From positions 5,447,501 through 5,511,500 of the forward strand of contig JAULJL010000048.1 in NCBI GenBank assembly GCA_030761205.1: a DNA stretch of 64,000 bases. The letters run 5' to 3'. The position numbers and the translations under genes were made by a program. The notes under the pieces were generated by a model that had not been told where the DNA came from, searched no databases, and saw only the letters and a list, made by a program, of their open reading frames with translations. The DNA comes from Fremontodendron californicum (lineage: Eukaryota > Streptophyta > Magnoliopsida > Malvales > Malvaceae). Shown in pieces: positions 1 through 11,751 of the stretch (position 1 is the first letter of the stretch; the number at the start of each line of letters is the position of its first letter).

Positions 1-279
1 TGGCCCCTCAAAAATTTGTTTGACCTTTCAATTTAGCCCCATTTATAGAATTTATTTGATATAATAAATTTGGTAATTTTTTTAGTTTAAACCTCATTCA
101 TTATTATTAGTTTAATTCTCTCTATTTACTTTTTCAATCAATTAACTAGATACATTTACATTAATTATTTTGTTTAATTTTTTTTCATTCTATACTTATA
201 AGGAAAAAATAAATAAAGTTAAACAATTACAATATCTAATACGAATTGTGCATTTAACTTATTTTATTTTTTCTAAATA

Positions 280-680
280 CATATTGTTGAACCAACGGCT
301 GAAGCAGGATTTGGCTGTGAAGGACAAGGAGAAGGAGGCTGCTGTGGCCGAGGCTATGGCTAAGGCTATGGAGGCTAAGAAAGAGAAGCATGCTCTCGAG
401 CTGCAGAAGGCCTTAGAGGCCAAGGAGGGTGAGGTGGTCGAAGTGGCCCTTGGAATGGTCAATGAGTTCTGGGCGATCACCCTTATTGGGGTCCAACTGT
501 TTTACGAGCCCCTTGACTGTAGGGAAATTAACTTTGGGGCCATTGAGAACCCTCTTTAGGGCTTTGACCCTCTGTGCCCTAAAATGCCCTCGTTGGAGAG
601 CTTAAGGGTGGTTTGAAGATAGCTGCGAGCCCAGCTGATGCACGAGTTGACATCACCAAGCAAGGACCCGACGTCGGATA
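280..680 (+). pseudogene. C-terminal coiled-coil fragment of a plant 'putative gypsy type transposon' protein
   Basis: From about 285 one frame reads a highly charged, Ala/Glu/Lys-rich helix (about 50 residues, with KDKEKEAA and EAMAKAMEAK-like heptads) followed by a 'VNEFWA' segment; it ends in a stop near 559. This resembles the coiled-coil C-terminal half of the proteins that accompany Tat-lineage Ty3/gypsy elements (the family whose N-terminal domain is called 'putative gypsy type transposon'). GC content jumps sharply relative to the AT-rich flank. There is no start codon of its own; an in-frame upstream ATG at 170 lies in unrelated AT-rich sequence. The matching N-terminal half lies at 1050-3042 on the opposite strand, which suggests an inversion. 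The family call is by eye from memory of the family. Confidence 0.5.
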
Positions 681-689
681 GAGATACAT

Positions 690-1045
690 GTTCGATAGTT
701 GGATATATTTTTTTTTTAAAGTTTTATTATATTTGGAGGATTTTTGATTTAAACACGATTATATACATACAAATATACATACAAATAAAAATATCTTAAA
801 CACGATTATGACACTTAAAAGTATACGAACACGTATCCGAATTGCCAACATAAATGTCAAGTGCATTAACTAATGCTAAATCTTTTACTTAATGTTAAAT
901 TGATTTTAATTAGATATATAGAATAGTTAATTTATTTAAGTAATCATGACACGATTCATCTTCCAGTTAACACAAAAGACACAAAAGAAAGAAAGATGGA
1001 ACATAAAAAGAGATGAGAGGAGTGATTCAATTCAAAACCATGCAT
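690..1045. other. AT-rich gap, no gene seen
   Basis: No coding signal. The stretch around 740-860 has 'acacgattat...acgaacacgtatcc' wording shared with the repeat family at 15790-15960, 52460-53340 and 56088-56305. Confidence 0.4.
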
Positions 1046-1049
1046 ATAA

Positions 1050-3042
1050 AAATAACCATGTAAATGCTCACGGCGTCGTCGTATGTGGAAGAAGAGCCAT
1101 CCCTACCTGGCGAGGCTGGTATAAGGGGCAGAGTTTTACCATCTCTAGGAGGATCTGAGGTCTTCTTGGGTGGAGGAGCCACATCGATTGGGGCGACCTC
1201 TGTTCTCGTCCCAGCTAATGGCTGTTGGGAGCCTTGACCCACTTTTTGCGTGCCCATGCCAAGGCTTGCTTGCTTCGCAGACAAGGAAATGATGGACTTC
1301 TATTTTTTTGGGTCCTCGCCGACCTTCGTCTTCTTAGAAGCAGGTTCGACGGGCAAACTGTCCCGCTTATGCTTTTTGGCGGGAGGATCCTGAGTAGGTG
1401 GTACGACAGGCCCCATGCTTAAACTCTAGGCTTTATTCTTTTTCGCTGCTTGGCGAATCCTCTCAGCAATAGCATCACTTGATATCCCTGCGCAGAAGAC
1501 AATGTTCAAGATGAGAATTCATCAAAGAGTCTGCAAAGGAAGCATATTAAGTATACAAGCTCGCCAAAGATCTAAAAACAATTCCGCCGCAGTAGAACTA
1601 CCATGCCAAACACCATCTTCATTGACGGAGCTATCAGAACTATCGTAGCTCATAGAATCCCCCACGTAAAACTCCATCTTCTCATCACTGTCATCATCCA
1701 CAATAATAACTTCAATTGGCCTTTGTCTAGCTCTTACACCATCACCACCTTCACTCTCAGGCAAACTGGGGGAGGTTGGCAGTTTTATCACAGCGGGGTT
1801 TGAAGCGAGGGAGGTAGGCTCAGGAACCCAAGGCACCAAAGCAAGCGTATGGATGGACGATCCAGGATCATTACCTTCATCGACGCTAACCGCTTCTTCA
1901 GAAACCACCTCACTAGAAGAGGCAGCACTTGCCTTTCCCGAAGGAGAAGCCCCATAGCGAGGAGAGGTATCCGTCTTCCTGCTCCTTTTCTTCTTCTTCT
2001 TAGGCTCAATAATGCCCATCAAAACCTCGGCGTAATAATCAATCCCGTCCACGGGTCATTCTTTACTTTGGAAGGAGGGACCAGACCAGTGAACTTGGCG
2101 GCCACCCTGTTCAGACTAATATTCTCCAAACAATGCCTATAAATGAGACAGTCCGACACAGCCTTTTCCCAATCGATCTTGTTCAACATATAATGGTTGA
2201 ACTAATTTTTCTCTAGATCGTCCATGGGAAACGCAACCTTCTATGGATCCTTCGGGGGTTCACACCACTTCACGGGGAAGCCCCAATTGTCCTTCAATTT
2301 CAGCTTTACTGCAAAAAAAAAAAAAGCGATCTCCTAATGTGATTATTGCAAGGAGCATTCTCCACGACCAGTCGATGGCGAGGATTAAGATAGCAGAACT
2401 TGTCCTACTTCACCTTTAAATGATAAAGATTATGAAAAACGACGAACAGAGGCTCCACGTTCCTCTTCTTACAATCCAGGAAGTACGCCACCATAACAGA
2501 CCAAGAGGAACTTGTCAGCTGGGCAGCAGCAATCCCAAATCTTTCGAGGCAAGTGGCGAAGAAAGGGTGCAACGGTAGGTGAAACCCCCCTTGAACATAT
2601 GCTTGAAGAAGATCACAACTTTCCCACCTCGCCTAAACTGACTAGGACGCCATCCTGCTTCGGGCACATAGAAGTCATAGCGGTAATTGGGGATGAAGAT
2701 ACCACGGGTCAGCATCAGGGCGCCAACCTGCTCGTCAGTCATAGTGCAGCGAATATTATCGTAAAACTGGACGCCAGCATCCCCAGTAACCCCTTCACTC
2801 TCCCCACTTCCTCCACTTTCCTCATTATCCCCAGAAGACGTCTGGTCTACCCTCGAAGCACCACCAACAACAACTCCACCCCCACCGCTGGTCCCAACCC
2901 CAGAACTAGCAGCCACTCTAGCCTCCTCCTCGATTTCACGGTCCAAATCAGCACACACCTTATTGATGCTCCGACCATCAGCGTAGGATAGACTTTTCAT
3001 CCTCTCCAGCATATCGGAGCCACCACTATCACTCGAACCCAT
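1050..3042 (-). pseudogene. Antisense extra ORF of a Tat-lineage Ty3/gypsy element ('putative gypsy type transposon' domain), broken
   Basis: Read from 3042 downwards, the protein starts MGSSDSGGSDML, continues through an acidic Gly/Ser-rich linker, then a domain with 'ALMLTRGIFIPNYRYDFYVP'. After a frameshift near 2550 it continues in another frame as a conserved block (FGIAAAQLTSSSWSVMVAYF) around 2540-2470. Further blocks, with stops at about 2420 and 2205, lead to a basic 'PKKKKKRSRK' segment near 2010 and an acidic tail. A probable intron (donor near 1544, acceptor CAG at 1490) precedes a last Pro/Lys-rich exon ending near 1060. Known biology: Tat/Retand elements often carry such an extra ORF in antisense between pol and the 3' LTR. 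That fits here, since a sense-oriented LTR follows at 3556-4227. Several frameshifts and stops make it non-functional. Confidence 0.6.
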
Positions 3043-3270
3043 CCCATAAACCACCACAAACAGCAAAAAATAAACAAAAAGTCAAAAGCAAACTCCGAAA
3101 GTACCTCTCCAGACACGAATCAACCTTCTCAAACTGACGAACAAGCACAACGGAGCAATCCACCACCAGAACAGAGAACAGTGCAAGCAGATCGAACCTC
3201 CGACAACAAAATAGGCAGTACTTCGACAGTAGAAACGACAAGCCAACAGAGGAAACTGACCCGGGCACCC

Positions 3271-3280
3271 CTATTTATAG
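3271..3280 (-). promoter_or_regulatory. TATA box for the antisense ORF
   Basis: On the minus strand the site reads CTATAAATAG, a near-consensus plant TATA box. It lies about 230 bases upstream of the presumed ATG at 3042, so the antisense ORF would have its own promoter next to the LTR. Confidence 0.45.
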
Positions 3281-3555
3281 CCAAAGAAGAACCCCGAGGG
3301 CCGTCCAGCGCACCACACAACGCTGGACACGTGTACATTTTTGAATGGCCCGCTCAGCTTTTAAGGCTGTCATTAAGAGACAGGCATGTCAAACGTCATT
3401 TCCTACCAACCAAAGGACAGCAATAAGTGCAGAGCATCTCCTCGCCCAATCTCGCTCGCCCACACCTAGGTCACTTCAACACACTACTCTCCGACACACT
3501 CCAAACAAATAGGGTCGCCACATCTAATTTAGTCAAAAAACCCCAAAAAAAATTT

Positions 3556-4227
3556 TGAAGCCTCTTACTCATCACCAGCACAAGGCAACCCTTGCAGCAC
3601 GAGGTACCTTCTATCCACAAGCTCGTCGGCGGTCACTTTATAACCTCCACCTTGCCTGGAGGGCAATTATTGAAACCACTCGGTCCACGAAGAGTGGGCC
3701 CAGTCCGCCAAGCACAAGGCCCAGCTAAACAGCCCAACCAGACAAGCCCAACAATCACCAAGAACAGAGGCCTGAGACATGTGGGCTTCTCCCCTTCTCC
3801 CAGAGGTCACATCCCTGGTCACCTCGACGCCCACCTGAGGCAGTGCAAGGCATTAAATGCAACAGTCTACAGGCGACGGACATTAAATGCAGCCGTCTCC
3901 TCTACAAGGCCCCCCAAGACTGCTTACATCAAAAGACCTATCAGAGTCGGGCACGTGGAACTAGTAGGGTGAGCACCAGCTCGCCCAACCTATATTATAT
4001 ATAGCCTTTCTCAAGGCTACTCATGGTTAAGCTCTCTTTCTCTCTCTTAAGACTACTTGTTTTTTCTCTCTTTGATATCCTTTTCCTTCTTCCAAACACT
4101 GACTTAACCATCGGAGTGTGTCCCGGAGTTCAATCTTCGGTGCCTTCTGACCTATTTCTCCTTATTCTCAGGACCTCAGACCACCAAGGACCTCAGGAGC
4201 CCACCACAACACAAAAAGACATCAACA
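3556..4227 (+). repeat. Probable 3' LTR of a Tat-lineage Ty3/gypsy element
   Basis: Sequence running from a TG (3556, after an A/C-rich tract) to a CA (4227). It contains a TATA-like TATATTATATATAGCC near 3991 and then the phrase 'ACTTAACCATCGGAGTG', characteristic of Tat/Retand LTR 3' regions. No primer-binding site follows 4227 and the sequence drops into AT-rich DNA, so this is a 3' LTR or solo LTR. Boundaries are by eye; the 5' end is uncertain. Confidence 0.5.
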
Positions 4228-4614
4228 CATATAATCTTATGATTTTCTTTTATAATATCAAATAATTTTATACATATTTTAATTAGACAATATATTTTTT
4301 TTTACGTTGAGACTTTATTTCTTATTAATTTTTTTTCATATGTAACATGAATTATAATATTTAAAAAATTTTAAAAAAAATTATTTCATTATAAGAAATT
4401 TATAAATTGTTAGAAAATTTAATATCATATATAATATTTAAATTTAATATTTTTATACTAAAGTTCTCCATGGACTAGGTCGAGTCAAACTCACATAGCA
4501 AAAAATCTTACTTGTTCAAGGCCCGGCCCGGTTCAAGCCGCCGAATAACCTTATCCTTGGACAGGTTTATTTCATACACGATTTTTATTTTTTACTTTAA
4601 ATATTTATATGTAT
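4228..4614. other. AT-rich flank with a MITE end fragment
   Basis: No coding signal. At about 4480-4570 there is a GGCCCGGCCCGG stretch followed by 'ccttggacaggttta', the right end of a hAT MITE like the intact copy next to it; the left part is missing. Confidence 0.4.
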
Positions 4615-4622
4615 ATTTCGGC

Positions 4623-4899
4623 TAGAGGTGCTTAAAGGCCGAGCCGTGGCCTGGAATTTTTCTTCATCCTTACCCAGGCCCGGCCCGCGGGCTCGATGTT
4701 ATTTTTCACTCTATTTTAAAAAATAAAAAATATATTTTTTATTAATATTTTTTATTTTTTATAATTAAATTTAAATAAAATAATATTATTTTATTAGTAA
4801 AACAGTGATCTGGGTAGGCCCGAAACACAAAATTCCCTGCTCAGGCCCGACCCAGTACGAGTCGGGCCTGGCGAGCTGCCCGATCCTTGAACAGGTCTA
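4623..4899. mobile_element. hAT-type MITE with perfect 8-bp target duplication
   Basis: The left end reads TAGAGGTGCTTAAAGGCCGA. The right end, reverse complemented, reads TAGACCTGTTCAAGGATCGG. The element is 277 bp and is flanked by ATTTCGGC at 4615-4622 and again at 4900-4907. An 8-bp duplication with imperfect TIRs is the hAT signature. The AT-rich core carries 'ATAATTAAATTTAAATAAAA', shared with copies at 6764, 12806, 60176 and 60585. Too short to encode a transposase. Confidence 0.85.
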
Positions 4900-4914
4900 A
4901 TTTCGGCCCCCCTC

Positions 4915-5095
4915 GTCAATATTTCTAGCTTCGCCCCTGGCTCCAACCCCCTATATGAGAATCAAGGTTCAAATCCTGGGAGTCTCTAATGTTGGGAGGG
5001 CTTACTATTATACTTCCGACTCGACAGGGATTAGGCTTCCATCAACCATAAAATGAGGATGGGGGACACCTTGGGTTTACACCAAAAAAGAAAAA
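4915..5095 (+). mobile_element. Possible tRNA-derived SINE
   Basis: Contains GGTTCAAATCC at 4966-4976, an exact-looking RNA polymerase III B box, and ends in an A-rich 'accaaaaaagaaaaag' tail near 5090. A convincing A box is not seen, so this could also be a degenerate tRNA-like repeat. Confidence 0.3.
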
Positions 5096-6763
5096 GCATG
5101 AATTTTAAGACGTGACTCTTTAAGAGCTCAAGTGAGTAAGTGCGACTACCCCTAGCATTTCTCAAGAATTTTTGTTGTTAGTTTTGGATTCTTAATATTT
5201 TTGGTTACTCATATTTGGATCATCGGAATTTTATCTTTCGTTGGCCATATTGGTCGAACTTTAGGTGTTTTTTGAAGTATTATATGTGTTCTATATTTTG
5301 GTTGTAATGGATTATTTTGGGGTTAATTGAAATGAAAGATTTGAGGTTTAAAAGTGAAACTACGGAAGCTGAAACCCAAAACTCTGACAATTCAGTGATA
5401 ATTTACAATGTTTTGGCCCAAAACTTAGGGTTCTTGTAATCGTTTTGGTCGAAACAAAATTCTTAGTTATAGTACTATGTTCTTACTTTAAATTGGTGCT
5501 TAATTTATCACTAGAGCCTACGGGATTTGGGAGATTAGATGGCTCAAAACAAGCTAAATGATCATAGAATGTTGAAATTTCAGAATTTGAAAATTTACAT
5601 TTTTAATTATTTTAAAAATTACAGGAATTTCAGTTATATCATTTTTAGTTAGATTTTACGTATATAGATATATTTTTATAAAATTACTTTCATGTTGGCA
5701 ACGTTGCTTAAAACCTATTTGATTAATTACAAACTTACAAAAAAATCATATGTATTTAATGTTATGATTAAATCCTATCAAAAATCAAATAACTACTAAC
5801 TTTTAAGTTTTTAAACTTTAATTTCAAATTTTACTAATCCTTTGATATTTTTCTTACATTAAAGCAAAATTTCTTTGATATAGAAAATACTTCCAAATAT
5901 TTTAGGTTTGCAAGGAAGGTTGTCACTCATCCTAAATGCCTTAGGATAGTCAGCAGAAAGTTGTAACTAGTAGAGCTTATTTGTTATATTAATTTCTGAT
6001 TTTTTAATGTTCTTGAATTATTAGGCAACTAGGAGAATTTTTTTGATTTGCTGCCTAAGTATCAATTTAGTAAATCATGTAAGTGATTTGACATTTTTTT
6101 GGTGTTTTGTCCAAAAAATCAACTTTAAAGATTTTTAATGTATGTTATAAATAATATTTTGTCCCTTGTTTTGTTAAACCGAGTTAAGTATGGAAGTTAT
6201 AGTTCTTTTGTTTAGAATATGAAAATTATTTGGTCACCCAATATGTTTATCTTCATGACTTCGATTTTATTACATGATTTGTGGTGTTAGAAATAGGTTT
6301 CTGAAATCTATTTTTTGTATAAGGCATGCTCTGTTTCAATTAAAAAAAACGAGATACATTGATGCATTAAAGTTTTTTGTATAAGGTAACAAATTTAAGA
6401 AATTAAATTTTTTTTATATTTGTTTATTTTTGTCATCTTGATATCTGATTTTACAACAAGGTTATTTACAATTATATGATACAAAATTTTGCAAATGGAA
6501 TTTAATTTTGTTATTTTGGTGGAAATGTTATGATCTTACTTAACCTAGCTGAGAGAATGTTAGTTGATGAGTAGTTGTACTCTCTCTTTTCTTTAATATT
6601 TGCAGGTTCTGATTTTGGTCATGCACGTACAAATTTATGAGAGTGGCATTTTAGAATTTAGTATATGTTTTTTAAGACCTTTATGGTTGTTTTTAATACT
6701 TAGATTTCAAAACTTCTCTTCAATTTGTTATTCAAGACTCTTCAATTAATATTTATATATTTT
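5096..6763. other. Long AT-rich interval, nothing recognised
   Basis: No open reading frame of note on either strand and no repeat pair found by eye. Splice-like signals occur (for example TTTGCAG at 6600-6606), but no coding phase connects them. Confidence 0.5.
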
Positions 6764-6845
6764 TATAATTAAATTTAAATAAAAAATAAATTTTTATTAT
6801 ATAACAATGATTCAGGTCGGGCCGACCCGAATTAAAAAAAAAAAC
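6764..6845. mobile_element. Left part of a hAT MITE split by the Reina-like element
   Basis: Carries the family core (TTATAATTAAATTTAAATAAA) and 'gattcaggtcgggccgacccg', then breaks at the AAAAC that is duplicated around the retrotransposon. The other part resumes at 12086. Confidence 0.6.
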
Positions 6846-7182
6846 TGATGCACGCTGTAATGATCTAATCCAAGAATTCAGGAGAATTGAGAAGAAGCAA
6901 GAACAATTCTCGAGAGTAACCTGGCAAAGGGAATGCAGAGAAGAGAAAGAAAAGAATAGAGATAGAGTGAAACTGTACTGAATTCATTGATGATTGTAAT
7001 CCTTTACAATTGTACAATTTATACTAAGCAATAGAATCATTTCTGTATTCATTATGGTTTAACAAACTAACAGATTGACTACTGCCACATCAGCTGACTG
7101 CAATTAATTGCCTTAACTACTAACTGCAACTAACTACCTTGACTGCCTTAACTTCTTGGTTGTTATTCTTATACATGCATCA
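6846..7182 (-). repeat. 3' LTR of the Reina-like element
   Basis: 337 bp, TGATGCACG...TGCATCA, nearly identical to 11752-12085. It lacks an 8-bp 'aactaaca' repeat that the other LTR has and retains a 9-bp segment that the other lost. Confidence 0.9.
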
Positions 7183-7196
7183 ATCCTCTTCCCATA
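7183..7196 (-). promoter_or_regulatory. Polypurine tract of the Reina-like element
   Basis: On the minus strand ATGGGAAGAGGAT lies directly against the start of the 3' LTR, where plus-strand DNA synthesis would be primed. Confidence 0.7.
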
Positions 7197-7211
7197 ACAA
7201 AAACCTTGACC

Positions 7212-10200
7212 TCAAGGTTGGAAAGCGGGGAACTTCTGTTGTAGATCATACAGGTATTCCCAAGTAGCATCCTCAGGAAAGGAATTGGACCAATGAACCA
7301 GAACCTGAGTTGCAGCTCGCTGCCCTCGTTTTACCATTCGCCTTTCCAAAATAGCTAAAGGTTCGAGAGTGGGAGAAGGACCAGGCAACGGGAGTTGGGA
7401 GTGTACCATATGACTAGTACCTACCTTTTTCTTCAACTGAGAAACATGGAAGACAGGATGTATTTTTGCACTGTCAGGTAGAGCTAACCTGTAAGCCACC
7501 AACCCTATCCTGTCTACAATCTGATAAGTACCAAAATACCTTGGAGCTAGCTTCTGAAATTGCCTATCATTCAAAGAATTTTGTCTGTAGGGCTGCAATT
7601 TCAAATAGACCAAGTCCCCTATTTGGAACTGTCTGTCACTTCTATGTCTATCAGCTTGTACTTTCATTCTCTGTTGAGCTCAAAGTAAATGATGTTTCAA
7701 GAGCTGCATCATGTCCTCTCTGGCCTACAAACTGGTATCAACTGAATGCACCAGAGAATCTCCAGGAAAATAGGGAACATGCAATGGGGGAGGATACCCA
7801 TAAAGTGCTTCAAAAGGAGTGATGTTGATAGCTGAGCGATGGTTGGTGTTATACCACCATTCAGCTAGAGGTAACGACTTGCTCCAGGCTTTAGGCTGCT
7901 CCCTAGATACACATCGCAGGTAAGTTTCCAGGCAACGGTTAACTACCTCCGTTTGACCGTCAGTTTTAGGGTGGTAAGTAGTGGACATGTGTAAAAAGAC
8001 CCCTTGGATCTTAAAGAGTTCTTGCCAGAAATGGCTGAGAAAGATGGGATCCCTGTCACTGATAATGACATTAGGAAGACCATGGAGTTTGAATACAAAA
8101 TCCATATAAGCTTGGGCCACTATTATTGCTGTGTAAGGATGAGCCATGCTTATGAAGTGAGCATATTTAGTTAAACGGTCAACTACTACGAAGATGACAT
8201 CTTTACCAAAGGAATTGGGTAGTCCTTCGATGAAATCATGCTCACCTGTGAACATGCTTCCGCAGGTATTGGGAGAGGTTGAAGCAAACCTGGGGAAGCA
8301 CTAGGGTCATATTTAAATCTCTAGCATACATCACATTCTCGAATGAATTGCCTCACATGCTTAGCTAAACCCTTCCAGTAGAACATTGCCGTGAGTCTTT
8401 TTGTGGTAGCTTGCATACTATAGTGACCTCCAATTCCCCCAGTGTGATACAGCTGGATGATTTGGGTGTGCAGTGCAGGATCCTTACCTATCACCAATCG
8501 TCCTTTTCTTCTCAACTATCCATCTATCCATGTATAAGTGGTCTCTAGAAGTGTTTGGAGCTGTAACTGCTGAATCACCCTACTCAAGTCAGGATCATCC
8601 CTCCAACTAGCTTGTATTAAGGGCCATAACTCTAATGAAACACTGGTGATAGCCATAAGCATTAATTCATGGGATTGGACCCTGGAAAAGGCACCGGCTG
8701 CTATATTTTCCTTTCCCTTTTTATAATTGATCTCATAATCGTACCCCATTAACTTGGTTAGCCAAGCATGTTGTCCAGGGTTGGTGATCCTCTGTTGCAA
8801 CAAGTGTTTCAGACTCTGATGATCGGTCTTAATACTGAAACATTTTCCCACCAGGTAATGGTGCCATTTTGTTACTGCATACACAATGGCCAAAAGTTCC
8901 TTTTCATAAACTAAGAGCCCTTGATGCCTAAGGGAAAGTGTCTTGCTAATGTAAGCAATTGGATGCCCTTGCTGCATCAACACTGCCCCAATGCCATTAC
9001 CAGATGCATCAGTCTCGATGACAAAGGGGTGGGAAAAATCAAGCAAGATTAACACAGGTGAAGAAGTCATGGCTAATTTGAGCTCTTGGAAAGCTGCAGT
9101 AGCCTGGTCATTCCAAACAAATTGGTCCTTCTTCAATAATTCTATGAGTGGCTTACTAATAAGCCCATAATTCTTCACAAATCTCCTGTAGTACCCTGTT
9201 AGACCCAAAAATCCTCTCAACTGTTTTACATTCCTAGGAATTGGCCATTGTTGCACTGCTGCAATCTTTTTGGGGTCAGTGGAGACTCATGCAGCAGAGA
9301 TGAAGTGTCCCAAATATTCTACCTTGGGTTGCGCAAAGTAATATTTACTCCTCTTGGCCAGTAGGGAGTTTTGTTGCAGCTTCAAGAAAACCATCTCGAG
9401 GTGCTGCACATGTTCAGTGAGGTCCTTGCTATACACCAAGATGTCATCAAAGAATACCAAGGTGAATTTCCTCAAGTATGGTCTGAAAATATCATTCATC
9501 AAGCTCTGAAAGGTAGAAGGAGCATTTGTGAGGCCGAAAGGCATGACTAAGAACTCATAGTGGCCATCATGGGTTCTGAATACTATTTTATGTACATCAG
9601 GATGGTGCATTCTAATCTAATGATATCCGGACCTCAAGTCAATTTTGGAGAACCAAGCAGCTCTATGAAGCTCTTCCAATAACTCCTCAATTATGGAAAT
9701 AGGGTATTTGTCTTTAATAGTCCTTCTATTCAGTTCCCTATAGTCAATACACATCCTCCAAGTGCCATCTTTCTTCTTGACTAGAACTACAGGGGAGGAA
9801 AAAGGACTGTTACTATGCTAAATGACGTCTGCTGTCAATATCTCCTGGGTCATCTGTTCTATCACGTCCTTTTGAAGTGTAGAATGTCTATAGGGCCTCA
9901 AGTTTACTGCTGCAATACCCTCCTTTAGTAAGATCTGGTGGTCATGTCCTCTGTGAGGAGGAAGCTCCCTGGGTTCTTCAAATAGACCAGCATATTTGAG
10001 TAAAAGTTGTTGAATCTTCTGGGGAATAGTCGTTTCCTCATCCACAGTAGGGCTGATCGCTTGTAGTGTACTATCAGATTCTGGTTTGATCATCATGCAA
10101 CACAGTTGTATTAGTGAACATTGTGAAGAATGGGGTAACAGCTTGCCCATCTGTTTACTGGTAACAATTTTGATAGTTGGTTGAGGTTAACCACCTCTGA

Positions 10201-10510
10201 GAACATGTTTCTTCCCATCAACAGTAAATTCCATCCTTAGTTGTTTGAAATCCCATTGTATAACGCCCAATGTTTCTAACCACTGTATTCCCAGTACCAT
10301 ACCACAGTTACTCAGTGGTAGCAATAGCATATCTGTGGTGAAAATGGTTCCCTGTAGTGTCCATGACAATCCCTTACATGCAGCCTTACAATGCACATTG
10401 TTGCCATCTGCTACATCTACCTTAAGGGGACTAATGCCCATGATTTGACACCCCAATTTCTTGGCTACTGCCACATCCAGGAAGTTGTGGGTACTTCCTG
10501 AATCAATCAA
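7212..10510 (-). pseudogene. pol polyprotein of the Reina-like chromovirus (PR-RT-RH-INT-chromodomain), multiply interrupted
   Basis: Blocks in order on the minus strand: aspartic protease with IDSGSTHNF (10510-10187); reverse transcriptase from about 10150 with 'LRPYRH', 'VMPFGLTNAPSTFQ' and the catalytic FFDD (9610-9287); RNase H with DASGNGIGAVL and a 'TDHQSL' block (9256-8516); the H2C2 zinc-binding region ending CDVC (8515-8321); the integrase core with VDRLTKYAHF and 'HPKTDGQTEVVN' (8255-7725); and a C-terminal chromodomain 'QVLVHW...ATWEY' (7667-7212). Stops interrupt the frame near 9817, 9614, 9286, 8516, 8320 and 7669, and the frame shifts near 8260-8290. All catalytic motifs remain readable across the frames, so decay is recent. 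Confidence 0.9.
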
Positions 10511-10660
10511 GATATGGAGGGGTTTCTTCTTAACAAAAATAGTGACTCATGGTTTTATAACCCTTGTCAACATGGCCATTCATAGCATGGACAGAAATCT
10601 GGGGATTTTCTTCTTCCCATTCTGCAATCTCAGTACTGTCCTCAACTAGTGATTCTTCTT

Positions 10661-11717
10661 TCACCTCATTGAGTTCAATCTGGTACAACTGTCTGTGTTG
10701 ACACTTATGCCCCTAGTCATATTTTTCATCACACCAGAAACATAATCCTTTTGCTCGTTTTTCATCAAAATTTGTACTGGTTCTGAGGTTGGTAGGCTTA
10801 TATGGTGGATTCTGGTTTCTGGGCATATTGTGATTTGGTCTGGCAATATGTGTTGGTAATGGTTGGTTTCTTGGTGGTGGTTTCTGGGGATAGTTGGGAA
10901 TTGGTAGTAGGGGTGGTGGTTTGCTGAAGGAAGCAGGAGGGGTTGCTGAAGGTTGTTTCTTGGGTAAGGTAGTGAACTCATGCTGTAAGGTTTCTAGGGT
11001 AGATTCTTGTAACTGAGCTAAGGCAAAGGCATGTTGTAAAGTCTTAGGCATAAACATCCTAACAGGTTTCTATATGGTATCTTTAAGTCCTTTCAAAAAA
11101 AAAAACTAATGGCATACTCTTCAGAGAAATCAACTCTACCAAGCAAAAATTCAAAATGATCATGGAATTGAGAGACAGTACCAGTTTGTTTACAGCTGAA
11201 GAGCTCGATCATAGGGTCTCCATACAGCTTATCCCCAAAAACGTGCCTCCAAAGCTTGGATGTAATCTTCCCAAGAAACGACTGCATTGCCTCCCTTGTA
11301 TCTGGTCCAATTTTGGTGCCATTGCAATGCCCTACCTTCCAAATTGATTACTGCCAACTTGACTTTGGCTGCTTCTGGAGTTCCATCTACTTCAAAGAAT
11401 TGTTGGGATCTGTAAATCCAACCCCCTAGATCATCCCCTGTAAACCTGGGAAAATCCACTTTGGCCTGTCGAGTGGCCATGTACTGACCCCTCCTTTGAG
11501 AAGTTGTTGTAGCAGGTGCCCCGGATTCTGCCCCTTGAAATTGGCTCATAATGAGGTTCTGTTGGAGGTTGAGAGCAGAGATATCCTGTCTCAATGCAGC
11601 AATGATCCGTTCCTGACTGAGTTCTTGACCATGGATCTTGGCTGAGATTTCTTTCAAAGAATCTTTGACAGCCTCTTCAAACTTCTTAAAGTCTTGTGAT
11701 CTGGTGTTGTCTGCCAT
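10661..11717 (-). pseudogene. gag of the Reina-like chromovirus, broken
   Basis: The chosen start is MADNTRSQD at 11717, 21 bases inside the PBS. A coiled-coil N-terminus is followed by the retrotransposon gag core (FPRFTGDDLGGWIYRSQQFF), then frame changes near 11290-11230 and 11060. A Pro/Asn-rich linker precedes a zinc knuckle, CFWC...GHKC, near 10740-10700, in which the residue before GHKC is replaced by a TAG stop. Known role: nucleocapsid assembly and RNA packaging. It is upstream of and continuous with the protease region. Non-functional because of the frame changes and the knuckle stop. Confidence 0.85.
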
Positions 11718-11737
11718 TTTCAGGTGCCAAGAAGGAA

Positions 11738-11749
11738 GCTCTGATACCA
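11738..11749 (-). promoter_or_regulatory. Primer-binding site for initiator tRNA-Met
   Basis: Minus strand TGGTATCAGAGC, two bases inside the 5' LTR; this is the standard plant PBS complementary to the 3' end of initiator tRNA-Met. Confidence 0.9.
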
Positions 11750-11751
11750 CT

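Noticed and set aside
2512..2991. 159-codon plus-strand frame
   Set aside because: Shadow of the minus-strand Tat antisense ORF, which has recognisable conserved blocks.
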